Source: Ruoffia tabacinasalis (GTDB taxonomy: Bacteria; Bacillota; Bacilli; Lactobacillales; Aerococcaceae). From it: a stretch of 42,318 nt of DNA. This document shows, piece after piece, positions 17,563 to 24,115 of this stretch. The notes under the pieces were generated by a model that was given only the letters and a program-made list of their open reading frames with translations, ran no database searches and was not told where the DNA came from. The stretch covers positions 1 through 42,318 of the forward strand of contig NZ_JBHSHQ010000045.1 of the NCBI RefSeq assembly GCF_042652985.1, given 5' to 3'. Each line of letters starts with the position of its first letter. Within the stretch, counting starts at the first letter, position 1. The position numbers and the translations under genes were made by a program.

Positions 17563-18117
17563 TTAGTCTTCCTCTTCATCGCGGTAATCATCATCTTCTA
17601 GGGCTTCTTTTCCTAAAAAGGCTTGCAACATCCAGATTTTTGTATCTAAGTCATCTTTAAATTCAATTAGCGTATCCTCAAAGACAACATTCTCTTCTTC
17701 TTGCGCCAAGTGAATGGCACGAATCGTTAATTCACGAGTTTCTCTGAAATCATCGATGATATTGTCAACCATTTCTTCGGCTTTTATATATTTATCTGCT
17801 GGATCTTCTGATAGCATAGAATGCTCGACAAGCTCTTTGGTTGTAGAAGCTGGTTTATATCCTGAAACTAGCAGTTGTTCAGCTAAACGGTCAAACCATT
17901 TTTCATTATCATCATATAGTTCCTCAAATTTTTCATGTAAAGTAAAGAAGTGAGGTCCCTTTACATACCAATGATACTGATGTAACTTCACATGTAGTGT
18001 GTGAATATTCCCTAAAAGATGGTCTGTAATGGCTGCTGCATTTATTTTCGTATGATGCACATGATCTTTATATTCTTGTTCTTCTTTTAATCTTTCTTGT
18101 GGTGTTTTTTCTGACAT
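17563..18117 (-). CDS. dps: Dps-family ferritin-like DNA-protection protein
   Basis: The 184-aa protein starts at ATG 18117 behind GGAGGAATG. It carries the Dps ferroxidase signature: LHQYHWYVKGPHFFTLHEKFEELYDD at about 43-69, with the histidine, aspartate and glutamate ligands of the dimer-interface iron site. Dps oligomers oxidise Fe(II) with peroxide, store the iron and shield DNA. The N-terminal extension is longer than minimal Dps and charged, and the C-terminus is acidic. It follows the HMA chaperone gene by 40 bp with no terminator between them, so it probably comes under the FNR-type promoters at 18446-18583. That link with metal transport supports an iron-handling role. Confidence 0.9.
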   Translation of the reverse strand: MSEKTPQERLKEEQEYKDHVHHTKINAAAITDHLLGNIHTLHVKLHQYHWYVKGPHFFTLHEKFEELYDDNEKWFDRLAEQLLVSGYKPASTTKELVEHSMLSEDPADKYIKAEEMVDNIIDDFRETRELTIRAIHLAQEEENVVFEDTLIEFKDDLDTKIWMLQAFLGKEALEDDDYRDEEED

Positions 18118-18157
18118 GATTCATTCCTCCATTATTTTTTTGATTTTTTAAGTAAAC

Positions 18158-18388
18158 CTACGCGGCTTTTACACGCGATCTTTTTACGCCATAACCTAAG
18201 TCTTGGATGGCTTTTTCTATGTCTTCAATTGATACAGTGTCGTCGAAGCTTACTTTTACACGGCTTGCATTGAACATCACTTTCAAGCTGTCTTTATCCA
18301 CACCTTTTAAGTTACCAATACCATTTTCGATTTTTTGTAGACATGATGGACAAGTTAACGTTTCTAATTGAATATTTGCTTTTTGCAT
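18158..18388 (-). CDS. HMA-domain metallochaperone (CopZ-like), first copy
   Basis: The 76-aa protein is a single heavy-metal-associated domain. LTCPSCLQKIENGI holds the metal-binding CPSC at residues 13-16, followed by the usual beta-alpha-beta pattern ending DLGYGVKR. Such proteins carry Cu(I) or other soft metals to a P-type ATPase. The loop lacks the common M-x-C-x-x-C methionine (it has L-T-C), so the metal may not be copper. ATG 18388 follows AAAGGAG. The gene leads a chaperone-dps unit behind two FNR-type promoters, and the ATPase gene lies just upstream on the same strand. Confidence 0.85.
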   Translation of the reverse strand: MQKANIQLETLTCPSCLQKIENGIGNLKGVDKDSLKVMFNASRVKVSFDDTVSIEDIEKAIQDLGYGVKRSRVKAA

Positions 18389-18445
18389 GATACATTCTCC
18401 TTTGAATTTTTATTTGTTCATTCGATTTACCTTATTGACATCTAT

Positions 18446-18487
18446 AGTATATCAGCTATTCAAGCTTTTAATCTTGATCTACATCAA
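18446..18487 (-). promoter_or_regulatory. FNR-type promoter of the first HMA chaperone-dps unit
   Basis: The minus strand reads TTGATGTAGATCAA (18487-18474), 22 bases, then TATACT (18451-18446). If TATACT is the -10 element the box is centred at -41.5, the classic class II activation position. The box matches TTGAT-N4-ATCAA exactly. The leader to the start codon would be about 50 bases. Confidence 0.75.
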
Positions 18488-18488
18488 T

Positions 18489-18521
18489 TTAACGAGGTAT
18501 TTTGTATTTCAATATTTTCAT
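18489..18521 (-). CDS. Possible 10-codon leader peptide
   Basis: Between two tandem FNR-type promoters, ATG 18521 preceded by AAGAGGTAAGAA opens the frame MKILKYKIPR and a stop just before the second box. It could be a leader peptide or the last trace of a deleted gene. The evidence is only the ribosome-site spacing. Confidence 0.2.
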   Translation of the reverse strand: MKILKYKIPR

Positions 18522-18541
18522 TTCTTACCTCTTATGCATCT

Positions 18542-18583
18542 ATTCTAATCGAAGACTAGATAGATTGAATTGATGTAGATCAA
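18542..18583 (-). promoter_or_regulatory. Upstream tandem FNR-type promoter
   Basis: Minus strand TTGATCTACATCAA (18583-18570), 22 bases, then TAGAAT (18547-18542). It has the same geometry as the promoter 96 bp downstream. It could add a second start for the chaperone-dps unit or serve the 10-codon frame. Confidence 0.55.
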
Positions 18584-18709
18584 GAATTAGTATTAATCTC
18601 TTAATTGTTTCTGAAATTTGTTCGACTATATTATATTGGAAATTCTACCGTAATCTATTTAGTTTTTATTGTATTTTTTATGCATGAACCTCTTTTGCGT
18701 TCGCCGTTT

Positions 18710-20575
18710 CTACATCGTTCCTTTGAGTCTGTAGCGCAATAGTCTCATACCGTTCACAATTACCACTAAGATACTTACTTCGTGTACTAACATACCGATT
18801 GACATATTCATCCAGTCTGAGAAGAAAACGGCTGCTAGAAGAACAAGTACAGTAGCTACTGCAATGACAATATTCTGTTTCATATTATTGGCGGTTGCTT
18901 TAGTTAAGCCTAAAGCGTGAGGCAAGCGGCTCATATTTGAGTTCATTAAAACGACATCAGAAGTTTCAATAGCGACGTCTGTTCCGCTACCCATTGCGAT
19001 TCCAATATCCGCAAGGGCTAATGAAGGACTATCGTTTACTCCATCACCAACGAATGCGACAATTTGACCCTGAGCTTGTTGGAGTTCTTTGAGGTAGTCT
19101 GCCTTATCTTCTGGCAGTAAGTTTCCATGGGCTTCTGTTAATCCTAATTCTTCAGCGACTAAATCAACAGTACCTTGGTTATCTCCTGATAGTACGATTA
19201 AGTTCTTAACACCTAAAGCTTTCATCGCTTGTAAATCTTGTTTAATCCCTGGGCGAATTTGGTCACGAATCCCCATTAGAGCTTTCAACTCACCATCGAC
19301 TGCTGTAATAACTAATGAGTTTCCACGTTTTTCGTAGGCTTCAAAATCTTCACGAGCTTCTTTTGTTAATTGGATATTTTCTTTTTCCATTAAAGCGACG
19401 TTTCCTATTGCAACGCGGTGGCCATCGACTTCTGCGACGATTCCTCCACCTTTTACAACGTTTGTTTCATCTACTGGATGCATTTCAATATCGCCTAACT
19501 GTGAAAGGACCGCTTTTGCGAGTGGGTGATCCGATTCATTCTCGACACTTGCCAGATAGCTTAGTGCTTGATCTGCATCCCCATAGGTTTTAAATTCGGC
19601 AACTTCTGGGTTACCTACAGTTAGAGTTCCTGTTTTATCAAATAGAATCGTATCAACTTTACTAAAGTCTTGAATTACTTCTGAACCTTTTAATAATACA
19701 CCATTTTTTGCACCATTTCCGATACCAGCTACGTTAGAAACAGGTACTCCAATGACTAATGCACCTGGGCATCCGAGTACTAGTATTGTAATGGCCAACT
19801 CGATATTTTGACTAAAAATCCACACGATAAACGCTAAGACTAAGACAGTTGGTGTATACCACTGCGAGAACTGGTCAATAAAGCGTTCAGCTTCTGATTT
19901 TGAATCTTGAGCTTCTTCAACAAGTTCAATAATTTTACCGAAAGTTGTATCTTCTCCTACACGGTCTGCACGAATTTGTAGGGTTCCATTTTCTAAAATT
20001 GTACCTGCGAAGACTTCTGAATCTGTTTCTTTTCGAACCGGATCCGCTTCACCAGTGATTGATGCTTCGTTAATGTGACCTTCACCAATAACAACCGTTC
20101 CATCAACTGGAACTTTTCCACCTGTACGGACTTGTAGGATATCGCCTTCGTCAACATCCCATACATCAACTTCTTCAAATTCACCATTTTCCATTTGTTT
20201 AAAAGCTACTTCTGGTGCCATTTCTGTCAATTCTTTAATCGCTGAACGAGTAGAGTTCAATGTGCGAGCCTCTAACCAGCTACCGAATAAGAATAAGAAC
20301 GTTACGATAGCTGACTCTTCATAGTTTTGAATGAGGAAAGCACCGATTACTGCGATGGTTACTAACACATCAATTGAAATTACTTTTACCTTTAAAGCCC
20401 CAAAAGCTTGAATGGCGATTGGTGCCACCCCTAAAATAGATGCGATAATGAATGCGATATTAAAAACTTGTGTATTTCCAAAACCAAAGTGTGCAATAAA
20501 TCCTATAACGATTAAAATTCCTGAGATAAGTGTGATTTTATTTTTACTGCTTAATATTTTTTGCTGAAAACCCAT
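18710..20575 (-). CDS. P1B-type metal-transporting ATPase with CPG motif
   Basis: The 621-aa protein has the P-type ATPase plan: TGEAD in the actuator domain (about 174), DKTGT at 313-317 with phosphorylated D313, SDHPLA at about 349 (the P1B HP motif) and GDGVND near the C-terminus, with about eight membrane helices. The membrane metal-site motif is C269-P270-G271 where copper or zinc pumps have CPC, CPH or SPC, so the metal is uncertain. The N-terminus has no HMA domain; two separate HMA proteins lie on either side. The start is ATG 20575 behind an AGGAGGAGAAAG-type site. Dps and FNR-type control favour iron or another redox-linked metal, but this is inference. Confidence 0.88.
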   Translation of the reverse strand: MGFQQKILSSKNKITLISGILIVIGFIAHFGFGNTQVFNIAFIIASILGVAPIAIQAFGALKVKVISIDVLVTIAVIGAFLIQNYEESAIVTFLFLFGSWLEARTLNSTRSAIKELTEMAPEVAFKQMENGEFEEVDVWDVDEGDILQVRTGGKVPVDGTVVIGEGHINEASITGEADPVRKETDSEVFAGTILENGTLQIRADRVGEDTTFGKIIELVEEAQDSKSEAERFIDQFSQWYTPTVLVLAFIVWIFSQNIELAITILVLGCPGALVIGVPVSNVAGIGNGAKNGVLLKGSEVIQDFSKVDTILFDKTGTLTVGNPEVAEFKTYGDADQALSYLASVENESDHPLAKAVLSQLGDIEMHPVDETNVVKGGGIVAEVDGHRVAIGNVALMEKENIQLTKEAREDFEAYEKRGNSLVITAVDGELKALMGIRDQIRPGIKQDLQAMKALGVKNLIVLSGDNQGTVDLVAEELGLTEAHGNLLPEDKADYLKELQQAQGQIVAFVGDGVNDSPSLALADIGIAMGSGTDVAIETSDVVLMNSNMSRLPHALGLTKATANNMKQNIVIAVATVLVLLAAVFFSDWMNMSIGMLVHEVSILVVIVNGMRLLRYRLKGTM

Positions 20576-20609
20576 TTCTTTCTCCTCCTAGTTTGTACTT
20601 GTTGACTCC

Positions 20610-20651
20610 AGTATACCCTGCGCTTTTTCATTTAAAATTGACCCCAATCAA
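20610..20651 (-). promoter_or_regulatory. FNR-type promoter of the P1B ATPase gene
   Basis: Minus strand TTGATTGGGGTCAA (20651-20638), 22 bases, then TATACT (20615-20610). The right half-site has one mismatch to ATCAA, but the spacing is identical to the other boxes, which argues that it is functional. Confidence 0.6.
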
Positions 20652-20664
20652 CTTTCATACGTTA

Positions 20665-20877
20665 TTATATTTTCTTTGCTGAATATCCAATCTCTTCAAT
20701 CTTATGAAGAATTTCTTCTTCTGATATTTTATTGTCTTCAAATACTACTCTTGCTTTGCTTCTATCAAATAAAATTTTTATTGTTTCTATCCCCGTTAAT
20801 TCATTTACATTGTCTATGATTTTTTGCATACAAGATGGACAGGTCAATTTTTCTAATTGAAACGTTATCGTCATCAT
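20665..20877 (-). CDS. HMA-domain metallochaperone, second copy
   Basis: The 70-aa protein is a second single HMA domain: LTCPSCMQKIIDNV with CPSC at about 14-17, ending EIGYSAKKI. It is clearly related to the 76-aa protein at 18158-18388 (shared LEKLTCPSC/LETLTCPSC opening) but not a recent copy. It may begin at the first or second of two adjacent ATG codons, behind a GGAGAGAGAAG sequence. It lies just upstream of the ATPase and has its own FNR-type promoter. Two chaperones for one pump lacking its own HMA domain suggest that one loads and one senses, or that they carry different metals. Confidence 0.83.
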   Translation of the reverse strand: MMTITFQLEKLTCPSCMQKIIDNVNELTGIETIKILFDRSKARVVFEDNKISEEEILHKIEEIGYSAKKI

Positions 20878-20931
20878 CTTCTCTCTCCTTTATTTTTTAG
20901 TCATTACTCTGAATGTTTTGATTACACAATT

Positions 20932-20973
20932 GGTATAGACCGAATATTTTGTTTACGAATTGATTTATATCAA
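20932..20973 (-). promoter_or_regulatory. FNR-type promoter of the second HMA chaperone
   Basis: Minus strand TTGATATAAATCAA (20973-20960), 22 bases, then TATACC (20937-20932). The box is a perfect TTGAT-N4-ATCAA, centred at -41.5 relative to that hexamer. Confidence 0.7.
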
Positions 20974-21006
20974 TCTTTTACATTCATTTAAACATTCGAA
21001 TAAAAA

Positions 21007-21032
21007 AATCACTATCCGTTAAGATAGCGACT
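21007..21032 (-). terminator. Terminator after the 103-aa repeat protein gene
   Basis: On the minus strand AGTCGCTATC pairs with GATAGTGATT, using two G-T wobbles, around a 6-base loop, followed by a T-run. It lies 9 bp past the stop codon, making the 103-aa gene monocistronic. Confidence 0.7.
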
Positions 21033-21041
21033 CTTTTTCTT

Positions 21042-21353
21042 TTATGCACCATGTTCATCATGTAGAATCTCAAGTTTTTGAAGGACAGTATCTATACTAT
21101 TGGGATCTAAATTCGAATCATCAAATTCCGCTCCATGCCCTTGAATCAGCATATTTAATTTCGGCTGCAAGCCAGTAATATCATGCGCTGCTTCTGGTAT
21201 CTCACAGTTATGCGCGACTAACAAAGCGTCTGCTTTTTTGTGAAAAGTATCTAAAGAGTCTAAAGCCATATTAGAATCATCAAATGTTACACCATGGTCT
21301 TCCAGTAAAAAATTTAATTTTCCATTTATGTCATTTGCTATATTTTTGTCCAT
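21042..21353 (-). CDS. 103-aa protein made of two copies of a 37-residue motif
   Basis: I do not recognise a named family. The protein contains two equal-length repeats, residues 12-48 and 65-101, with 17 of 37 positions identical. Each has the pattern KLN-x-L-x3-HG-x2-FDDSN-x4-S-x-DT, then K, L and a final H. Conserved His and Asp residues in duplicate suggest metal binding or a two-helix bundle. There is no signal peptide or membrane segment, so it is probably cytosolic. It is a single-gene unit with its own FNR-type promoter, next to metallochaperones, a P1B ATPase and Dps, so a part in metal or redox homeostasis is likely but inferred. Confidence 0.7.
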   Translation of the reverse strand: MDKNIANDINGKLNFLLEDHGVTFDDSNMALDSLDTFHKKADALLVAHNCEIPEAAHDITGLQPKLNMLIQGHGAEFDDSNLDPNSIDTVLQKLEILHDEHGA

Positions 21354-21393
21354 TTCTATAAATCCTCCGTATTTGTATTTTTGTTACATCTAC

Positions 21394-21435
21394 AGTCTAC
21401 AATAGGTTACCGCTGTAATAATTGATGCGTATCAA
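21394..21435 (-). promoter_or_regulatory. FNR-type promoter of the 103-aa repeat protein gene
   Basis: Minus strand TTGATACGCATCAA (21435-21422), 22 bases, then TAGACT (21399-21394). It has a perfect box and the same spacing as at the other metal-cassette promoters. Confidence 0.7.
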
Positions 21436-21490
21436 TAAACTGTGTTATTATTAGAAATACTTTGAATGTATAGACACCGTTCTAAACCAG

Positions 21491-22105
21491 AATTTAAATT
21501 TGAATATAACTAAAGATACAATGGTTGATAATTTAGATGTAAACGGATATACGTACTTTAGGATATTATCGTACAGCGGTGCTCGAAAATCAGAAATACT
21601 AGCTCTTAAATGGTCGGATATTGATCTTGATACATCTACACTCAACATTAGTAAAACACTTACTAGGGGCTTAAATAATAAGATTATCATGCAACCTACG
21701 AAGACGGTGAAAGGTCGAAGAGTGATTGATATGGATTATGACTCTATGAAGCTTTTAAAGCTGTGGAAGATGTATCAGGCTCAATTCATGCTGAAACTTG
21801 GATTTAATACCAATACACACGATCGCCATGTTTTTGCGAATACTAGAAATAATTTCTATTCGATTAATGTACCAAATGACCGCATGAGAAATGTGCAAAA
21901 GCCTAATGGTCTTAAATAAATTACAGTTCATGGGTTACGACACACGCATAGTAGTATCCTCTTCTCTATGGGAGCTTCAATAAAAGATGTACAGGCTCGC
22001 CTAGGGCACACAGATATCCAAACAACGATGAATATCTATGCTCACGTTAAAAAAGAAGAAAAGAAAGATACAGCAGATAAATTTGCTAAGTTTAAGGAAA
22101 ATTAA
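21491..22105 (+). pseudogene. Tyrosine recombinase (phage-type integrase) remnant
   Basis: The frame encodes the catalytic half of an integrase: YSGARKSEILALKWSDID with the first arginine, then HGLRHTHSS, LGHTDIQTT and TMNIYAHV with the tyrosine nucleophile. The N-terminal arm and core-binding domains are missing, and an in-frame TAA at 21917-21919 splits the rest where a lysine is expected (GLK-stop-ITVHGLRH). It is therefore inactive. A strong hairpin and a diverged repeat lie about 500 bp downstream, as often found where such integrases sit beside an attachment region. It marks an old insertion between the metal cassette and the McrBC block. Confidence 0.8.
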
Positions 22106-22116
22106 GGAGTTAGAAA

Positions 22117-22479
22117 ATGCAGCATAATATGAGACTTTTTGAATCGTCTTTTAACTCAATGAAATCTGGTAAAAAAACTGTTGAGGTAAGATTGAATGAT
22201 GAAAAAAGAAGAAAAATAAGTATAGGTGATTCAATAATATTTACAAAAGTACCAAAAAGCAATGAAACTTTAACTGTAGAAGTTGTTGAATTAAGAGAAT
22301 TTACAACATTCAAAGAAATGTATGAACGTATACCCGCAAAGGACTTTGATACGGTAGGAGATCCTATCGATTTAATGGTACAGCAAACTTATGAAATATA
22401 CAGTGCTAATCAAGAAAATGAATGGGGTACTTTAGCAATTACTGTTAAATTGTTAGAAGCAGATACGAATAGCCTCTAA
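22117..22479 (+). CDS. ASCH-domain protein
   Basis: The 120-aa protein starts at ATG 22117, 11 bp after the integrase remnant, with AAGGAG upstream. The block FNSMKSGKKTVEVRLNDEKR and the following GDSIIFTKVP fit the ASCH fold, a small beta-barrel related to PUA domains that binds RNA or modified nucleosides. Length is typical of stand-alone ASCH proteins. The original partner gene was probably the integrase, so it may have arrived with that element. The exact ligand is unknown. Confidence 0.75.
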   Translation: MQHNMRLFESSFNSMKSGKKTVEVRLNDEKRRKISIGDSIIFTKVPKSNETLTVEVVELREFTTFKEMYERIPAKDFDTVGDPIDLMVQQTYEIYSANQENEWGTLAITVKLLEADTNSL

Positions 22480-22498
22480 ATAAAAAAGGTTAAATTAA

Positions 22499-22541
22499 AA
22501 CCATTACCATTTTTGGAGTAGTAATGAAAATGGTAATGGTT
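22499..22541. repeat. 15-bp perfect inverted repeat plus tandem motif
   Basis: AACCATTACCATTTT (22499-22513) is repeated in reverse at 22527-22541, and TGGTAATGGT is then repeated directly. The stem lies 20 bp after the ASCH stop codon. It could be a terminator, though its T-tract is weak, or a recombination or binding site of the lost element. Confidence 0.45.
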
Positions 22542-22589
22542 GGTAATGGTTTATAGCAATTGTAAGCAAAGCTTTAGAATTAAAAAAGG

Positions 22590-22626
22590 TTCCCTACCAG
22601 CGTTTAGAAGCTGTTAGGAAACCATA
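22590..22626 (+). terminator. Strong hairpin downstream of the integrase block
   Basis: GGTTCCCTACCAGC pairs almost fully with GCTGTTAGGAAACC around TTTAGAA. Similar hairpins commonly close integrase units in Lactobacillales. There is no long T-run after it. Confidence 0.5.
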
Positions 22627-22639
22627 GTAAAGCTATAAT

Positions 22640-22682
22640 GGAGTTGAGGGGGTTCATCTGAACCCCTTCGAATCAACGTTTA
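22640..22682. repeat. Left copy of a diverged 43-bp repeat flanking the McrBC block
   Basis: GGAGTTGAGGGGGTTCATCT begins a segment that aligns with 28480-28521 at 36 of 43 positions by hand. It contains GGGGTTCA-TC-TGAACCCC, an inverted repeat. Both copies follow a hairpin by about 15-20 bp. They may be old attachment-site or element-end copies. Confidence 0.5.
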
Positions 22683-22768
22683 GAGTATATAGTAATGGTT
22701 TAGACTAAATTTTCACGCATACGCCTATGTTTTATAGAAATTATTAAAGCATATATCAACTACATGTA

Positions 22769-22948
22769 TCAATCTCTAATATCAAAATCTACTTTTGATT
22801 CATAAATATTTGTTGAGGATATACTGTTTTTATGGTTACATTCTGTACATTGCCATATATATTTATTGTCATCAAATCCCACTTGATTATTTAGATGACT
22901 ATCACATCTATCACAAAACCAATCAACATCAGGAAATCTATTCTCCAT
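22769..22948 (-). CDS. 59-aa zinc-ribbon protein
   Basis: ATG 22948 opens a 59-residue frame, MENRFPDVDWFCDRCDSHLN, ending at 22769. Two knuckles, CDRC (12-15) and CTEC (34-37), form a typical zinc ribbon, with an aromatic and acidic spacer between. A TAGGGATTAC sequence upstream provides only a modest ribosome site. I recall similar tiny ribbon proteins on mobile elements, without known function. It sits between the integrase remnant and the McrBC block on the minus strand. Confidence 0.6.
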   Translation of the reverse strand: MENRFPDVDWFCDRCDSHLNNQVGFDDNKYIWQCTECNHKNSISSTNIYESKVDFDIRD

Positions 22949-22999
22949 CGTAATCCCTACTTTCTTTTAAGCATAAACAATATGCTTCATTTGATTTTT

Positions 23000-23373
23000 T
23001 TACGCTGCTATATTTTTTTCGTGTTCCTTCACAAAGGTTTGATTAGCACCTAAATAGATATTATTCTTTTGAGCTAACTTCCGCTGCTGTTCAGATGCAT
23101 TATGATTCGTTGGCAAATCTCTTACATGACCTCTAACATTAACAATATTATCTTCTGTAGAAATATTCTCGATACTCTTACTTACCTGATTTATTTGAAC
23201 TGTTGTAACGGATAAATTATCTGTTTTACGAATATTAGTCATGAACTCTTTTATTTCCTCTTTATACTTAATGGATCCAGATGTCACAGCAGCTAAAGAA
23301 GCTAAACCAATTCCGACTAGTATTTTCTTTTTATGTTTTTTGACTTTTTCTTTAAATGATTTTCTTCTTTCAT
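23000..23373 (-). pseudogene. Small membrane-anchored protein, frameshifted near its start
   Basis: An open frame of 95 codons (23000-23287) continues upstream without a stop into KEKVKKHKKKILVGIGLASL, a lysine-rich N-terminus and a hydrophobic anchor. The only well-placed start, ATG 23373 behind AGGAGG, lies in another frame that stops after 18 codons. A one-base change in the purine-rich GAAAGAAGAAAA tract would join them. The soluble part (about 95 aa) is polar and unrecognised. Either a recent mutation or a sequencing indel explains the break. Confidence 0.5.
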
Positions 23374-23777
23374 TTCAATAACCTCCTTATTGACATTACT
23401 TTATTCACTGATCCAAGATAATTTGAATGATAATCAAATTTAAGTCATCAACCTATTAAGTACTACTTACTATAAACTAGACATTCTAACTTGATAGGTT
23501 TCCCATAAAAACAGATTATTTTTACTAAAGTCCGCTGCTAACCTAGATATCTTAACTAGTATTTCAGCAAATGTTTTCCTGATCTCGTTTTCCTTATTTT
23601 AATCATTCACAGATAAATTAATATAGCGTTCCATAAAACACGATTTCCTGAGTGTAAATCGCGTTTTAGTAATACCACTGTGTTATTAAAAAGAGTCACA
23701 AAGTGGTTCAATTATATTCTAAGATATGGTTCTTTATGATTGATGTATCCAATAGATCATGTCTCTTGTTCTTTTTA
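23374..23777. other. Intergenic stretch with one hairpin
   Basis: No gene is seen. The only clear structure is a stem at 23635-23667 (AAAACACGATTT with AAATCGCGTTTT, one mismatch), which could terminate the minus-strand gene that ends at 23778. Confidence 0.5.
23635..23667 (-). terminator. Probable terminator after the 80-aa zinc-ribbon gene
   Basis: A 12-bp stem with one mismatch and a 9-base loop, followed by TTTT on the minus strand, lies 110 bp past the gene end. Confidence 0.4.
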
Positions 23778-24020
23778 TCAAGGTACAAATCTATTCTCCT
23801 CATCATAAGGTAATTCTCCATGATTTATTTCAATGGCTTCGAAATATTCTCGACCCGTTTGTATTAAATCTTCAGTATCATCTATAGCGCATTCATAACA
23901 TATATCTCTACCTTCATAAGTATCACCATAGTTTACTTCATTATTAAAATAGTTATGATACTTAGTAATTGTATTATTACTATTGTAATTTCTACCACAT
24001 GAATCACAGGACTTAATCAT
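23778..24020 (-). CDS. 80-aa protein with two CxxC knuckles
   Basis: The frame opens at ATG 24020 behind a GGGGTGAT sequence. CDSC at 5-8 and CYEC at about 41-44 form a probable zinc ribbon, and the tail is acidic. There is no signal or membrane segment. It lies 95 bp downstream of mcrC on the same strand and may be transcribed with it. I do not recognise the family; a zinc-binding accessory or regulatory role is a guess. Confidence 0.6.
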   Translation of the reverse strand: MIKSCDSCGRNYNSNNTITKYHNYFNNEVNYGDTYEGRDICYECAIDDTEDLIQTGREYFEAIEINHGELPYDEENRFVP

Positions 24021-24115
24021 CTAATATCACCCCTTATATTTTTATTTTGCTACTTTAGCTTAAACTAATCAATATCACATTTCTATTATAAATTTCTGAC
24101 GTATTATTCACACAA

